From positions 4,891,001 through 4,955,000 of the forward strand of contig NZ_CP147518.1 in assembly GCF_037201965.1 (NCBI RefSeq): a stretch of DNA of 64,000 nucleotides, given 5' to 3'. Under the pieces are notes generated by a model. The model ran no database searches and was not told where the DNA came from. It saw only the letters and a program-made list of their open reading frames with translations. Shown here in pieces: positions 1 to 8,467 of this stretch; positions within the stretch are counted from its first letter, which is position 1, and each line of letters starts with the position of its first letter. The DNA is from Spirosoma sp. SC4-14 (GTDB lineage Bacteria; Bacteroidota; Bacteroidia; Cytophagales; Spirosomataceae). Made by a program: the position numbers and the translations under genes.

Positions 1-290
1 GACTATGGGCACTGCGTCGGCCGTCGGCCGGGCGAATTGCCGCTGTTTCGGTTACGGCATCGGTTCTGTTTTTCCTGATCACTAATTTTGCCGTTTGGTA
101 TGGCAGCACATTTTACCCACAAACAATGGCGGGACTGATGGGCTGCTACGCAGCGGGGCTGGCGTTCTATGACGGTACGTCTTTCTTTCTGAATGGCCTG
201 CTGGGCGACCTGTTTTTCAATGGTGTTCTCTTTGGAGGCTATTATCTGTTACAACAACGCTTTGGTGTGCTAAAACCCGTGCGGGCTTAA
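1..290 (+). CDS. DUF6580 family membrane protein, C-terminal part
   Basis: The window opens inside this gene, read in the third forward frame, leaving 95 C-terminal residues before a TAA at 288-290. Two hydrophobic segments are visible, one around FFLITNFAVW and one around LLGDLFFNGVLFGGYYLL. The pattern TNFAVW, YP.T..GL..CY, then GDL.F...LFG is the usual C-terminal signature of the DUF6580 integral membrane proteins, whose function is not established. A strong terminator follows 20 bp downstream, so this is the end of its transcription unit. The start and any upstream partner lie outside the window. Confidence 0.75.
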   Translation, partial: LWALRRPSAGRIAAVSVTASVLFFLITNFAVWYGSTFYPQTMAGLMGCYAAGLAFYDGTSFFLNGLLGDLFFNGVLFGGYYLLQQRFGVLKPVRA

Positions 291-310
291 CAGTCAACCA
301 AAAAATATTG

Positions 311-342
311 GAAGCCTTCTGATTCGTCGGAAGGCTTTTTTT
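311..342 (+). terminator. Rho-independent terminator after the DUF6580 gene
   Basis: An 8-bp stem (312-319 with 330-337) around a 10-nt loop is followed directly by a run of T at 336-342. It lies 20 bp after the stop at 290, as expected for an intrinsic terminator. Confidence 0.8.
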
Positions 343-379
343 ATTGGTTCATTGTCATTGGCTGTTCCATGACCAGCCT

Positions 380-412
380 AGACCTAAAAAGTTTCGAAAA
401 CCGTTTAGGTCT
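380..412. repeat. Intergenic inverted repeat with nested palindrome
   Basis: Nine-base arms AGACCTAAA (380-388) and TTTAGGTCT (404-412) enclose a smaller near-palindrome, GTTTCGAAAAC. There is no T tract, so a terminator role is unlikely. The compact two-tier symmetry resembles a dispersed REP-like element. It lies between the DUF6580 terminator and the acetyltransferase gene. Confidence 0.5.
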
Positions 413-491
413 GTTTATGCCTACGCCTGATGACTAATTGCTGATGACTCGCTGTTTTTTTGCTAGCTTTCGCGTAAAATCACCATCTGGT

Positions 492-1040
492 ATGCTCATC
501 GTCAACCTCAATCCTTTTCCGGAATTAACGACCGAACGGCTGCGACTTCGTCAGATACTGCTAGAGGATGAAAACGATTTTTTTGCGTTACGATCTAACC
601 CGGAAATAATGCGGTTTATTCCTCGCCCTATTGCCCGCACCGTTGCCGATGCCGCTCAACTTATTCTGAATATCAATAATGGTATTCGCCAGAACGAGCA
701 CATCACCTGGGGAATTTCACAGAAATCAGACCCTAAAATTATTGGCACAATTGGCTATGTTCGGATGGCAAAACAGCACTACCGGGCCGAGGTAGGGTAT
801 CTGCTGAGCAATGATTATCGGGGGAAGGGGATTATGCAGGAAGCCTTACAGGCCGTAATCGATTATGGTTTTCAGGTTATGAAACTCCACTCGATCGAAG
901 GCGTTATTGATCCGGCCAATACGACCTCTGCCCGGGTTCTCGAACGGGCTGGTTTTATGAAAGAAGCGCATTTCAAAGAGAATCAATTCTACAATGATTG
1001 TTTCCACGACACGGTTCACTATTCGCTGTTAGCACCATAA
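492..1040 (+). CDS. GNAT family N-acetyltransferase (RimJ/RimL-like)
   Basis: This 182-residue protein belongs to the GNAT fold that transfers acetyl from acetyl-CoA to an amine, and most resembles the RimJ/RimL branch that modifies protein N-termini or small amines. The family opening FPELTTERLRLR lies at residues 8-19. The acetyl-CoA pyrophosphate loop is seen in the stretch reading EVGYLLSNDYRGKGIMQEAL. The final strand GVIDPANTTSARVLERAGF is also typical. I chose the ATG at 492 because it puts the first beta strand a few residues from the start; an ATG at 444 would add 16 residues without homology. The gene stands alone on this strand and the substrate cannot be predicted. Confidence 0.8.
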   Translation: MLIVNLNPFPELTTERLRLRQILLEDENDFFALRSNPEIMRFIPRPIARTVADAAQLILNINNGIRQNEHITWGISQKSDPKIIGTIGYVRMAKQHYRAEVGYLLSNDYRGKGIMQEALQAVIDYGFQVMKLHSIEGVIDPANTTSARVLERAGFMKEAHFKENQFYNDCFHDTVHYSLLAP

Positions 1041-1097
1041 GCAGGTATTAATGACAATTGCTTACCTTTAAAACCCATCAAGAGTACCCTACCGACA

Positions 1098-1463
1098 ATG
1101 ACCCTAATCGCCCACCTTCTAATTGGCCTTGTAGCCGTAGAGCATCTGTATATTCTCTGGCTGGAAATGTTCGCCTGGACCACCCGAGGCCGTAAAACGT
1201 TTCGCTCTTTAGCCCCGGAATTATTTGAACCAACCAAAGCGTTGGCTGCCAATCAGGGACTATATAACGGATTTCTGGCGGCAGGCTTGATCTGGTCACG
1301 GCTTATCAGCGATCCGGTCTGGAGCACGAATGTGGCTTATTTTTTCCTCAGCTGTGTGATCGTTGCCGGGATCTATGGCGCCCTTACGGCTCAGCGGTCT
1401 ATCTTTTTTGTGCAGGCCTTACCGGCTATTCTGGCCTTAATTTTTACGCTGCTGGCGAATTGA
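1098..1463 (+). CDS. DUF1304 family membrane protein
   Basis: This 121-residue protein has four predicted membrane helices and the DUF1304 hallmarks: an early VAVEHLYILWLEM, then a stretch of the type F..L.PELFEPTKALAANQGLYNGFLA. DUF1304 proteins are small inner-membrane proteins of unknown function. The length is typical and the start leaves a short lead into the first helix. Its last 20 bp overlap the convergent oxidase gene at 1444-2613, so neither gene has room for a separate terminator here. Confidence 0.85.
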   Translation: MTLIAHLLIGLVAVEHLYILWLEMFAWTTRGRKTFRSLAPELFEPTKALAANQGLYNGFLAAGLIWSRLISDPVWSTNVAYFFLSCVIVAGIYGALTAQRSIFFVQALPAILALIFTLLAN

Positions 1464-2613
1464 AATGCGTCAGACTAAACGGTTGGCTGTCGAAATCCGT
1501 CCGATTCTGTAATGCCAGTTCTGCCAGCATCTGACCTACAGCCGCCGAATGCTTAAACCCGTGTCCCGAACAGGCCGAAGCCAGCAGAACCCGCTGATGA
1601 TCGGGGTGACGGTCAATTAAAAAATCGCCATTGGGCGTCATGGTATACATACAAACAGCCGACCGAATACATTTAGGCCCAATCCCGTTAAAGTTTGGCA
1701 CGACATACCGTTCATACATCTGCTGCGTTTCGGCGGTCGAAACTAACCGGTTCACCTTATTGGCTGTTATTGGCTGTGCATAGGTTTCCATAGCCAGTTT
1801 AAGTCCATCGGCCGGGCCACCTACGGCCGGAAAACCATACATATCCCGGTCGCTCAGAATAAAGACCGGAAACCGGTTGGGGATAAAGGCCGTATAATTG
1901 TCCTCAACATCGAACCAATACTGAACCTGCCGATATACCCTGAGCAAATTCTGATAAGCGGTATTGGCCAAAGCCGTGGTTATCCATGGGCCTGTTGTCA
2001 GAATCAGTTGTCGGGTTTTATAGTCGGCCTGGCTTGTACGAACCAGTACGCCCGACGATGTTTCGCTAAACGACAGCATTTGTTCGTAGGTCCGAACCGT
2101 AGCTCCGTTCCTGGCAGCCAGTTCCAGTTGAGCCGAAATACATCGTTCTGGATTCAAAAAACCCGCATCAGGCTCAAAATAGCCAACATCGTCAGGTCGA
2201 ACACGAAATTGCGGGTATTGAGTGCGAAGGGCCTCATTATCCAGAAGCTGATGCGCAATGCCAAACTGTTCGGCGGCCCGAATGGTTGTTGTTAACCAAC
2301 CCGGTTTATTGTGCATCTGACTGTCGGAATATTCTTTACCGATAAACAGGCCACCATTTTTCACCAGCAACTGTTGCCCGGTTTTTGCTTCCAGTTCCTG
2401 CCAGATTTCGTAGGACCGTAGTGCCAGTGGCACAAAATAAGTCCCTTCGCCTATAGCCTGTCGCGTAATGCGGGTGTCGCCATGGGTAGAGCCCATCGTG
2501 TGGGGCGGAGCAAACTGATCGATTCCCAGAACATCAGCATTTAAGTTGGAAAGCTGATAGAGTGTAGCACTACCCATAGCCCCCAACCCCACAACAATGG
2601 CATCAAAAATCAT
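1444..2613 (-). CDS. solA: FAD-dependent amine oxidase, sarcosine / N-methyltryptophan oxidase type
   Basis: This 389-residue flavoenzyme of the DAO family resembles monomeric sarcosine oxidase and N-methyl-L-tryptophan oxidase, which demethylate N-methyl amino acids to give formaldehyde and H2O2. The dinucleotide-binding GLGAMGSATLYQL follows the first strand at residues 9-21. The segment GSTHGDTRITRQAIGEG is the usual family signature. Cys321 in CMYTMTPNGDFLID matches the position of the cysteine that carries covalent FAD in the family. The final domain contains GHGFKHSAAVG. It lies 20 bp downstream of the GH63 gene on the same strand, so the two are probably co-transcribed. The exact substrate is not determined, so the symbol denotes the family. 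Confidence 0.85.
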   Translation of the reverse strand: MIFDAIVVGLGAMGSATLYQLSNLNADVLGIDQFAPPHTMGSTHGDTRITRQAIGEGTYFVPLALRSYEIWQELEAKTGQQLLVKNGGLFIGKEYSDSQMHNKPGWLTTTIRAAEQFGIAHQLLDNEALRTQYPQFRVRPDDVGYFEPDAGFLNPERCISAQLELAARNGATVRTYEQMLSFSETSSGVLVRTSQADYKTRQLILTTGPWITTALANTAYQNLLRVYRQVQYWFDVEDNYTAFIPNRFPVFILSDRDMYGFPAVGGPADGLKLAMETYAQPITANKVNRLVSTAETQQMYERYVVPNFNGIGPKCIRSAVCMYTMTPNGDFLIDRHPDHQRVLLASACSGHGFKHSAAVGQMLAELALQNRTDFDSQPFSLTHFNSPAA

Positions 2614-2633
2614 GACGATCTGTGTTATAAACC

Positions 2634-5273
2634 CTATTGCAAACTATCGTATTTCCGGTCGATCAGTTCGGCCACCAAGCCGGTCCAGCCGGTTTGATGA
2701 CTAGCCCCAACACCCCGTCCATTATCACCGTCAAAATATTCATAAAACAGCACATAATCTCTGAAATGCGGGTCCTGATATTTCGGATGCTGACCAAAGG
2801 TAACCCGGCGGCCGTTTTCGTCAATGGTGAAGATGCTGATCAGCCGGTTCATCAGTTCGCTGGCAACATCTTTCAGGGTTATCTGCTGCCCCGAACCAAT
2901 CGGGTATTCTACGGTGAAGGCATCGCCGAAATAGTCATAAAACCGCTCCAACGTTTCAATCATCAGGTAGTTTAACGGCATCCAGACGGGCCCACGCCAG
3001 TTACTGTTTCCGCCAAACATACCGCTATCGCTCTCGGCGGGTGTGTAGGCCAGCCGAAAAGTTGTGCTATCGAGAGTAAACTCATAGGGATGGTCGCGGT
3101 ATATTTTCGAAACGGCCCGCACACCGTGAGGGCTTAAAAACTCAGTTTCGTCTAATACTTTACTAAGCAACGATTTAAGTCGAAACCCTCGTAACAAACT
3201 CAGAAGGCGTTTTTCACTCACGCCCGTTTCGGTATAGCGTGACACCTGATTGTAGAGATCGGGCCGGTGCGTCTGAAACCATTCCATTCGTTTTAGAAAC
3301 GGTGCACGTTGCCGCAATAGCTGATCGTCCAGAATTTCGACGGCAAACATTGGAATCAGGCCAACCATGGTTCGAACGCGCATTCGTTTTACACTCCCGT
3401 CCGACATCCGGATCTGATCGTAGAAAAAAGCGTCCTGCTCATCCCATAGGCCGGTGTTGGTTTCGCCAATGTTGGTTATGGCTCCAGCGATGTAGAGAAA
3501 ATGGTCGAAAAATTTGGTAGCCAGTTCGTCATAGATGGGATCATGCTGAGCCAGTTCGAGCGCAATCCGCATCATATTCAGGGCATACATAGCCATCCAG
3601 CTCGACCCATCGGCCTGTTCGAGATGGCTACCATCGGGCAGCACCGCGTTCCGGTCGAAAACGCCAATATTATCTAACCCAAGAAAACCGCCTTCAAAAA
3701 TATTATTCCCCGATTCGTCTTTGCGGTTCACCCACCACGTGAAGTTGAGCAACAGTTTATGAAAAATGCCTCGTAGAAACGGCATATCTTCTTCGCCGGG
3801 GGGCTTGCGCTCCAGTTCCATATGATAAATTCGCCAGGCAGCCCAGGCATGAACCGGCGGGTTCACATCGCTGAACGACCACTCATAGGCTGGCAATTGC
3901 CCATTGGGGTGCATATACCATTCGTTGGTGAGCAACATAAGCTGATCTTTGGCAAACCCCGGATCAATAACCGCCAGTGTAACACAGTGAAATGCCCAGT
4001 CCCAGGCGGCATACCACGGATATTCCCAGGTATCGGGCATCGAAATAACACCCGCATTGATGAGTTGGGGCCAGGTATGATTGCGCCCTTTGGCCCGCTC
4101 GGGCGGAGGGGGCGGGCTATTAGGATCGCCAGCCAGCCATCGTGTCACATCGTAATAATAGAACTGTTTACTCCAGAGCATGCCGGCAAACGCCTGCCGC
4201 TGAACCAATTTTTCGTCCGCAGTAGCCTGAGCCGGGTGAACATGGGTATAAAATTCGTCGGCCTCGGTTTTTCGCGTTGCCACAAGCTCATCAAAATTGG
4301 GCAAAAAATTAGGGTTGTCGGTTGTTTCGGCATATATGCGTAACCGTATGGTAGCCGATTCTCCTGCGCCAATTGTCAGCTTATAACGGGCCGCTGCCTT
4401 CGTTCCTTTTTTCTGCGGATTCACTGTTTCCCAGCCAAAGAGAACATAATTATGAATGCCGTCTTTCGGGTAGCGAGCGCCAATATGGGTATTATATAGC
4501 CGCTCCAGATTCGACTCATTGTCGCAAAATAGCCATTCGGGTTGATCATAGGCCTGAATAATATACCGGCCCAATTGAACCTGTTCGGCCAAAACAGTAC
4601 CATCGGGCTGAAGCGACAAGCCTGGTTTCTGGCTCGGAACCCCATCGGAGTCGTCTCCCCATATCCAGGTATTCCGGTACCAGAGTGTGGGTAGCACCTG
4701 CAAATCGGCCGCTTCGGGACCGCGATTATGGATGGTAACACACATCAGAATATCCTGCGGGCGAACTTTGGCGTACTCAACAAACACGTCGAAGTAGCGA
4801 TCATTGTCGAACAGGCCCGTATCCAGTAATTCAAACTCAGGGTCTTGCCGGGTCCGTCGACGGTTTTCGTCAATGAGTTGCTGGTAGGGATAGGCTGCCT
4901 GCGGATATTTATAGAGCATCCGCTGATAGGAATGGGTAGGCGTATTGTCGATGTAATAATAGAGTTCCTTAACATCTTCGCCATGATTGCCCTCGCTATT
5001 GGTCAGGCCAAAATAGCGCTCTTTCAGAATAGCATCCTTTCCATTCCAAAGCGCCAAAGCCAGACAAAGCTGCTGTTTATCGTCGCAGAAGCCGGCAATT
5101 CCTTCTTCGCCCCAGCGATAGGTATAACTGCGGGCCATATCGTGGGTTGTATAGTTCCAGGCATCGCCGTTGGAGCTATAATCTTCGCGAACCGTTCCCC
5201 ATTGCCGATCCGACACATAAGGGCCCCATTGCCGCCAGGCCGGATCGTCTAAACGTTGTTGTTCGATGGTCAT
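2634..5273 (-). CDS. GH63-type glycoside hydrolase (MGH1-like glucosidase)
   Basis: This 879-residue protein is a family 63 glycoside hydrolase, an inverting (alpha/alpha)6-barrel enzyme family that includes mannosyl-oligosaccharide glucosidase and bacterial glucosylglycerate or mannosylglycerate hydrolases. No signal peptide is seen, so it is probably cytoplasmic. The N-terminal beta-sandwich part is rich in Trp and Tyr. The barrel carries WYAAWDWAFH near residues 415-427, GFLGLDNIGVFDRN near 527-540, NWRGPVWMPLNYL near 757, and a final HQTGWTGLVAELI. The gene is 127 bp downstream of an SDR glucose-dehydrogenase-like gene and 20 bp upstream of an amine oxidase gene. A role on a small glucoside or compatible solute is plausible but inferred. 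Confidence 0.85.
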   Translation of the reverse strand: MTIEQQRLDDPAWRQWGPYVSDRQWGTVREDYSSNGDAWNYTTHDMARSYTYRWGEEGIAGFCDDKQQLCLALALWNGKDAILKERYFGLTNSEGNHGEDVKELYYYIDNTPTHSYQRMLYKYPQAAYPYQQLIDENRRRTRQDPEFELLDTGLFDNDRYFDVFVEYAKVRPQDILMCVTIHNRGPEAADLQVLPTLWYRNTWIWGDDSDGVPSQKPGLSLQPDGTVLAEQVQLGRYIIQAYDQPEWLFCDNESNLERLYNTHIGARYPKDGIHNYVLFGWETVNPQKKGTKAAARYKLTIGAGESATIRLRIYAETTDNPNFLPNFDELVATRKTEADEFYTHVHPAQATADEKLVQRQAFAGMLWSKQFYYYDVTRWLAGDPNSPPPPPERAKGRNHTWPQLINAGVISMPDTWEYPWYAAWDWAFHCVTLAVIDPGFAKDQLMLLTNEWYMHPNGQLPAYEWSFSDVNPPVHAWAAWRIYHMELERKPPGEEDMPFLRGIFHKLLLNFTWWVNRKDESGNNIFEGGFLGLDNIGVFDRNAVLPDGSHLEQADGSSWMAMYALNMMRIALELAQHDPIYDELATKFFDHFLYIAGAITNIGETNTGLWDEQDAFFYDQIRMSDGSVKRMRVRTMVGLIPMFAVEILDDQLLRQRAPFLKRMEWFQTHRPDLYNQVSRYTETGVSEKRLLSLLRGFRLKSLLSKVLDETEFLSPHGVRAVSKIYRDHPYEFTLDSTTFRLAYTPAESDSGMFGGNSNWRGPVWMPLNYLMIETLERFYDYFGDAFTVEYPIGSGQQITLKDVASELMNRLISIFTIDENGRRVTFGQHPKYQDPHFRDYVLFYEYFDGDNGRGVGASHQTGWTGLVAELIDRKYDSLQ

Positions 5274-5294
5274 GCTATCGGTTTTTAGCTGTCT

Positions 5295-5388
5295 GGTTTA
5301 CGGTATTCGGTTTATAGTTTACGGTAGTTCCGCATCAGACGAATGTATGCGAACAGGCGAAGTCATCGTAAACCATAAACCGTAAACC
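5295..5388. repeat. Imperfect intergenic inverted repeat of GTTTACGG words
   Basis: A left arm at 5295-5323 and a right arm at 5367-5388 are complementary over about 22 bp, with a 7-nt insertion and one mismatch in the left arm. Both arms are made of repeated GGTTTACGG/GGTTTATGG words. The element lies between the SDR and GH63 genes. It could fold in the transcript and act as an attenuator, but it lacks a clear T tract. Confidence 0.5.
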
Positions 5389-5400
5389 ATGAACTTTTTT

Positions 5401-6210
5401 TCACCCCCCCGTAGCAAAACCTTCGAATACGGTCATACCTCCGTCGATGAAAATACTGGCCCCTGTTATGTAATCAGACAGGTCGGAAGCCAGAAAAACG
5501 GCCAGATTACCAATATCAGACGGTTGTCCAATGCGGTTATACGGAATCAGCGACATCAGGCTGTTTAGTGCCTGCGGAGTTTCCCAGGCAGCCCGGTTGA
5601 TGGGTGTTTGAATGGCACCCGGACAGATGCTGTTGACCCGAATTTTACGGTCGCCGTATTCCTGGGCCAGCGACTGCATGAGCATCTTGATACCTCCTTT
5701 TGAGGTAGCGTAGTTTACGTGTCCTGCCCACGGAATAAGCTCATGTACTGAGCTCATGCAGATGATTTTTCCGGTAGCCACCGACACCTCCGGGCGCGGA
5801 CCCCGACGCAGAAATTCGCGAATGGCTTCGCGTGCACACAGAAATTGCCCCGTCAGGTTAACATTGATAACTGTATTCCACTGGTCAAGCGTCATTTCAT
5901 CGAACTTCGAATCGCGCTGTAATCCTGCATTGTTCACCAGAATATCGACGGTGCCATACTGAGCCACTACATCGGCAAACATTTTAATCACCTGATCTTC
6001 TTTGCTAACGTCGCACTGCGCTACCATACCCGTACCTCCGGCATCGATAATTTCTTTCAGAACGGCATCTGCTGCAGGCTTTGTAGCTTCTACAGGGTGA
6101 TTTATAACTACGGTGGCTCCGGCCGCTGCCAGTGCTTTGGCAACGCCCGTGCCAATACCACTACTAGCTCCAGTAATGATGGCAATTTGTCCTTTTAATA
6201 CATTCTCCAT
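5401..6210 (-). CDS. SDR family oxidoreductase, glucose 1-dehydrogenase type
   Basis: This 269-residue classical short-chain dehydrogenase has the nucleotide-binding TGASSGIG at 13-20, NNAG at 93-96, the catalytic Ser in CMSSVHE near 153 and the Tyr167-x3-Lys171 pair in NYATSKGG. The ending DYITGASIFIDGGMT is the usual cofactor-side terminus of glucose 1-dehydrogenases and related 3-oxoacyl reductases. The N-terminal region has no acidic residue pattern that would firmly decide NAD versus NADP. It is the first gene of a minus-strand run with a GH63 glycosidase and an amine oxidase, which suggests that it oxidises a sugar released by the hydrolase. That link is inference. Confidence 0.85.
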   Translation of the reverse strand: MENVLKGQIAIITGASSGIGTGVAKALAAAGATVVINHPVEATKPAADAVLKEIIDAGGTGMVAQCDVSKEDQVIKMFADVVAQYGTVDILVNNAGLQRDSKFDEMTLDQWNTVINVNLTGQFLCAREAIREFLRRGPRPEVSVATGKIICMSSVHELIPWAGHVNYATSKGGIKMLMQSLAQEYGDRKIRVNSICPGAIQTPINRAAWETPQALNSLMSLIPYNRIGQPSDIGNLAVFLASDLSDYITGASIFIDGGMTVFEGFATGG

Positions 6211-6368
6211 GAAAAAAAACCAGATTTTGCAGGCGGCAAGATAAGAAAATTACATTGTCACGCTCCCAAGGCGACTGTTTACATGATAGGATTAATCTCG
6301 CGTTAATCTCAGTCGTATTTTAGTTGGAATTTCTATGTTTTTCCATCCTCTATAAATTCCATCTACTC

Positions 6369-7385
6369 ATGTTTACAACCAAACGCGTTCCATTTCATAT
6401 TGTTTTTCCATTTACCTGGCGAGCTATCCTGCTTTTTATCGTCTATTCAACCCTTGTTTGTTTGCTCTACTCCGTAGTCGGCTGGACGTTTCTGGCTATT
6501 CCCTTCGTTCCGGTAGCAACGATAGGAACAGCCGTTGCTTTTTATGTTGGCTTTAAAAATAATTCATCCTACGACCGGCTCTGGGAAGCCCGGCGCATCT
6601 GGGGAAGTATTACCAATGCCAGCCGGTCGTGGGGTATTATGGTGCTCGATTACTTCAATACAAAACGTATGGGTGATTTGCCGATACAACCTGCCGAGCT
6701 GAAACAAATTCAGCAAAAACTCATTTATCGCCATCTGGCCTATATAACGGCAATACGGGTTCAACTTCGGCAAAAACCCGTGTGGGACCTTCATCATAAT
6801 CCGGCGCATGAAGTTATTGAGCGGATTGCCGCCTTTAAGCAATGTAGCCTCGACAAAGAATTAAGCCGCTTCTTGTCCGACGAAGAGATTGAAGCCGTAA
6901 TTCAACACCCCAATCCAGCTACTTATCTGCTTCGGCAGCAATCGGAGCAACTTCGCGAACTCCGCGAAGCAGATTGTCTGACCGAATACTATCATGTCGA
7001 TCTTGAACGGATGCTGGTTGAGTTTTACAACCAGCAAGGTGCCTGCGAACGGATCAAAACGTTTCCGTTTCCGCGCCAATATGCCTTCTTCAGCTATGTA
7101 TTCACCTGGGTTTTCATTGTGGTACTTCCCTATGGTCTGCTAACCGAAATGGCTAAAGTGAGTGGCTGGCACATCTGGCTCACGGTTCCATTCTATACCA
7201 TTATTGCCTGGATCTTCAACACGATGGAAATTGTGGGCGACACCAGCGAAAACCCATTTGAAAACAGCATCAACGATATTCCGATGACGGCCATCTGCCG
7301 CAATATCGAAATCGACCTTCGCGATATGCTGGGCGAAACAAACCTCCCCAAACGGGTTCAGGCGGTCGAAAATATCCTGATGTAA
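6369..7385 (+). CDS. Bestrophin-like (UPF0187) membrane protein
   Basis: This 338-residue protein matches bacterial bestrophin homologues, pentameric ion channels of the inner membrane. The start region VPFHIVFPFTWRAILLF leads into the first helix. The conserved FKNNSSYDRLWEARRIWGSI follows helix two, and after a cytoplasmic helical part two further helices precede NTMEIVGDTSENPFENSINDIPM. Those segments correspond to the family's conserved RERF-like loop and the C-terminal GEDxDDFE-like region. The ATG at 6369 was chosen because the family starts just before this; a TTG at 6324 would add 15 hydrophobic residues. Ion selectivity cannot be read from the sequence. A TGGTCA-type inverted repeat lies just downstream. 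Confidence 0.85.
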   Translation: MFTTKRVPFHIVFPFTWRAILLFIVYSTLVCLLYSVVGWTFLAIPFVPVATIGTAVAFYVGFKNNSSYDRLWEARRIWGSITNASRSWGIMVLDYFNTKRMGDLPIQPAELKQIQQKLIYRHLAYITAIRVQLRQKPVWDLHHNPAHEVIERIAAFKQCSLDKELSRFLSDEEIEAVIQHPNPATYLLRQQSEQLRELREADCLTEYYHVDLERMLVEFYNQQGACERIKTFPFPRQYAFFSYVFTWVFIVVLPYGLLTEMAKVSGWHIWLTVPFYTIIAWIFNTMEIVGDTSENPFENSINDIPMTAICRNIEIDLRDMLGETNLPKRVQAVENILM

Positions 7386-7396
7386 GCGATTGGTAC

Positions 7397-7452
7397 TTGG
7401 TCAGTTCAGTTTTCCAATAACTATTTACTAATGACTAATGACAACTGACCAA
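7397..7452. repeat. Inverted repeat of the TGGTCA word family
   Basis: Arms TTGGTCAGTT (7397-7406) and AACTGACCAA (7443-7452) are perfectly complementary around a 36-nt spacer that contains the words ACTAATGACTAATGAC. Very similar words build the inverted repeats at 17973-18027 and 35421-35468. Confidence 0.55.
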
Positions 7453-7655
7453 TTTGATAGAATTGCACTTTACAGATGAAAATTTGGTATATAAATTTAG
7501 ATAGTGCTAAATTTTAGAATTATTAGAAAAATACAAATCATAAGTACTTTATAGGGACTTTTTGTACTTTTCCAATAAACGACCTAATTTACTCAGAATG
7601 AATTGTCTTTTGGGAAGAATTTTTCTTAAACCGCTGGCAATCAAGACCTGACCAC

Positions 7656-7687
7656 TTGCATTAAATATGCTTTACGGCACACCTTTG
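7656..7687 (+). promoter_or_regulatory. Possible Bacteroidota-type promoter for the secreted two-repeat protein
   Basis: TTG at 7656-7658 is followed after 21 nt by CACCTTTG at 7680-7687, close to the TAnnTTTG consensus but with C in the first position. It would give a leader of about 20 nt before the ATG at 7715. Confidence 0.3.
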
Positions 7688-7714
7688 TCACGGTAAAACA
7701 AAAATTTCAAACCA

Positions 7715-8320
7715 ATGAAACAGTTCCGTTTATCAATTGCCGTACTACTAACTGTATGGAGTCTGGCTGGCATGGGAGATGCCAAAGCCGACAATGGTTC
7801 AGGAGCGAATGGGGTGAAAATTGAAAAGTCCGAACAAAAGAAAGTACGCCTTTATACACCAACCGCACATCCGATCGACGTGGCTCTTATTGATGCCGAC
7901 GGCAATCTGCTGTACCGGGGAACGATCACTAAAAACCAGAAAGGGATTACGTCGTTCAACCTCAATAATCTGCCCGATGGTCAGTATTATCTGACGGCGG
8001 GTAACAGCGCCTGGTGGATGTCGCAGGGCTTAACTATCAAAGGCAACGCGCTGAGCATCGACGAGCGAAACCTACAACAGGTTACGGAACCAACGGTTCT
8101 GGCCTACGAAAAAAATAAGTTTGAAATCAACCTGCCTGCCAAGAACGTCGACGAAGCCAACGTGGCTATCTACGATTCGCAGAACGTGCTGGTTCAGACC
8201 GATTCGTTCAAAGGCTCGACCCGCCGGTTCGATCTGTCGGGTCTGCCCGATGGGGCTTACACTTTCGTGGTTGGCCCTAGTCAGAAGCAGTTTGCAACCC
8301 GCGTCGATATTAAACACTAA
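7715..8320 (+). CDS. Secreted protein with two sorting-domain-like beta repeats
   Basis: This 201-residue protein starts with a signal peptide, probably cleaved after the AKA at residues 23-25. The mature part holds two similar beta-sandwich repeats: one with VALIDADGNLLYRG, FNLNNLPDGQYYLTAG, and one with VAIYDSQNVLVQTD, FDLSGLPDGAYTFVVG. The pattern of a strand, a turn with LPDGxY and a final strand is the one used in type IX secretion C-terminal sorting domains and in DUF3244. Here both copies make up the whole protein, so it is more likely a small secreted structural protein than a sorted cargo. No function can be assigned. A very strong terminator follows. Confidence 0.7.
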   Translation: MKQFRLSIAVLLTVWSLAGMGDAKADNGSGANGVKIEKSEQKKVRLYTPTAHPIDVALIDADGNLLYRGTITKNQKGITSFNLNNLPDGQYYLTAGNSAWWMSQGLTIKGNALSIDERNLQQVTEPTVLAYEKNKFEINLPAKNVDEANVAIYDSQNVLVQTDSFKGSTRRFDLSGLPDGAYTFVVGPSQKQFATRVDIKH

Positions 8321-8398
8321 TTTTCGGGCGTAATCAGTACGCTTTAATCAAGTAATCAGGCTTTTCGGACGGGCCCGGTTATTCACCCACTTCTCCTC

Positions 8399-8433
8399 GC
8401 CCGCTGTATTCGAAGAATACAGCGGGCTTTTTT
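8399..8433 (+). terminator. Strong Rho-independent terminator
   Basis: A perfect 13-bp stem (8399-8411 with 8415-8427) with a GAA triloop is followed by six T at 8428-8433. It sits between the secreted protein gene and the convergent uvsE gene. Confidence 0.9.
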
Positions 8434-8467
8434 ATGGTATTGCACCATAGTAGAAATACCTTTTCTT

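Larger units (their letters stand above)
7386..7714. other. Non-coding gap of 329 bp, AT-rich
   Basis: After the bestrophin stop there is a 10-bp inverted repeat (7397-7406 with 7443-7452) of the TGGTCA/TGACCA word family, then about 170 bp of AT-rich DNA without a convincing ORF. A possible promoter for the secreted protein lies at 7656-7687. Nothing else is recognisable. Confidence 0.6.
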
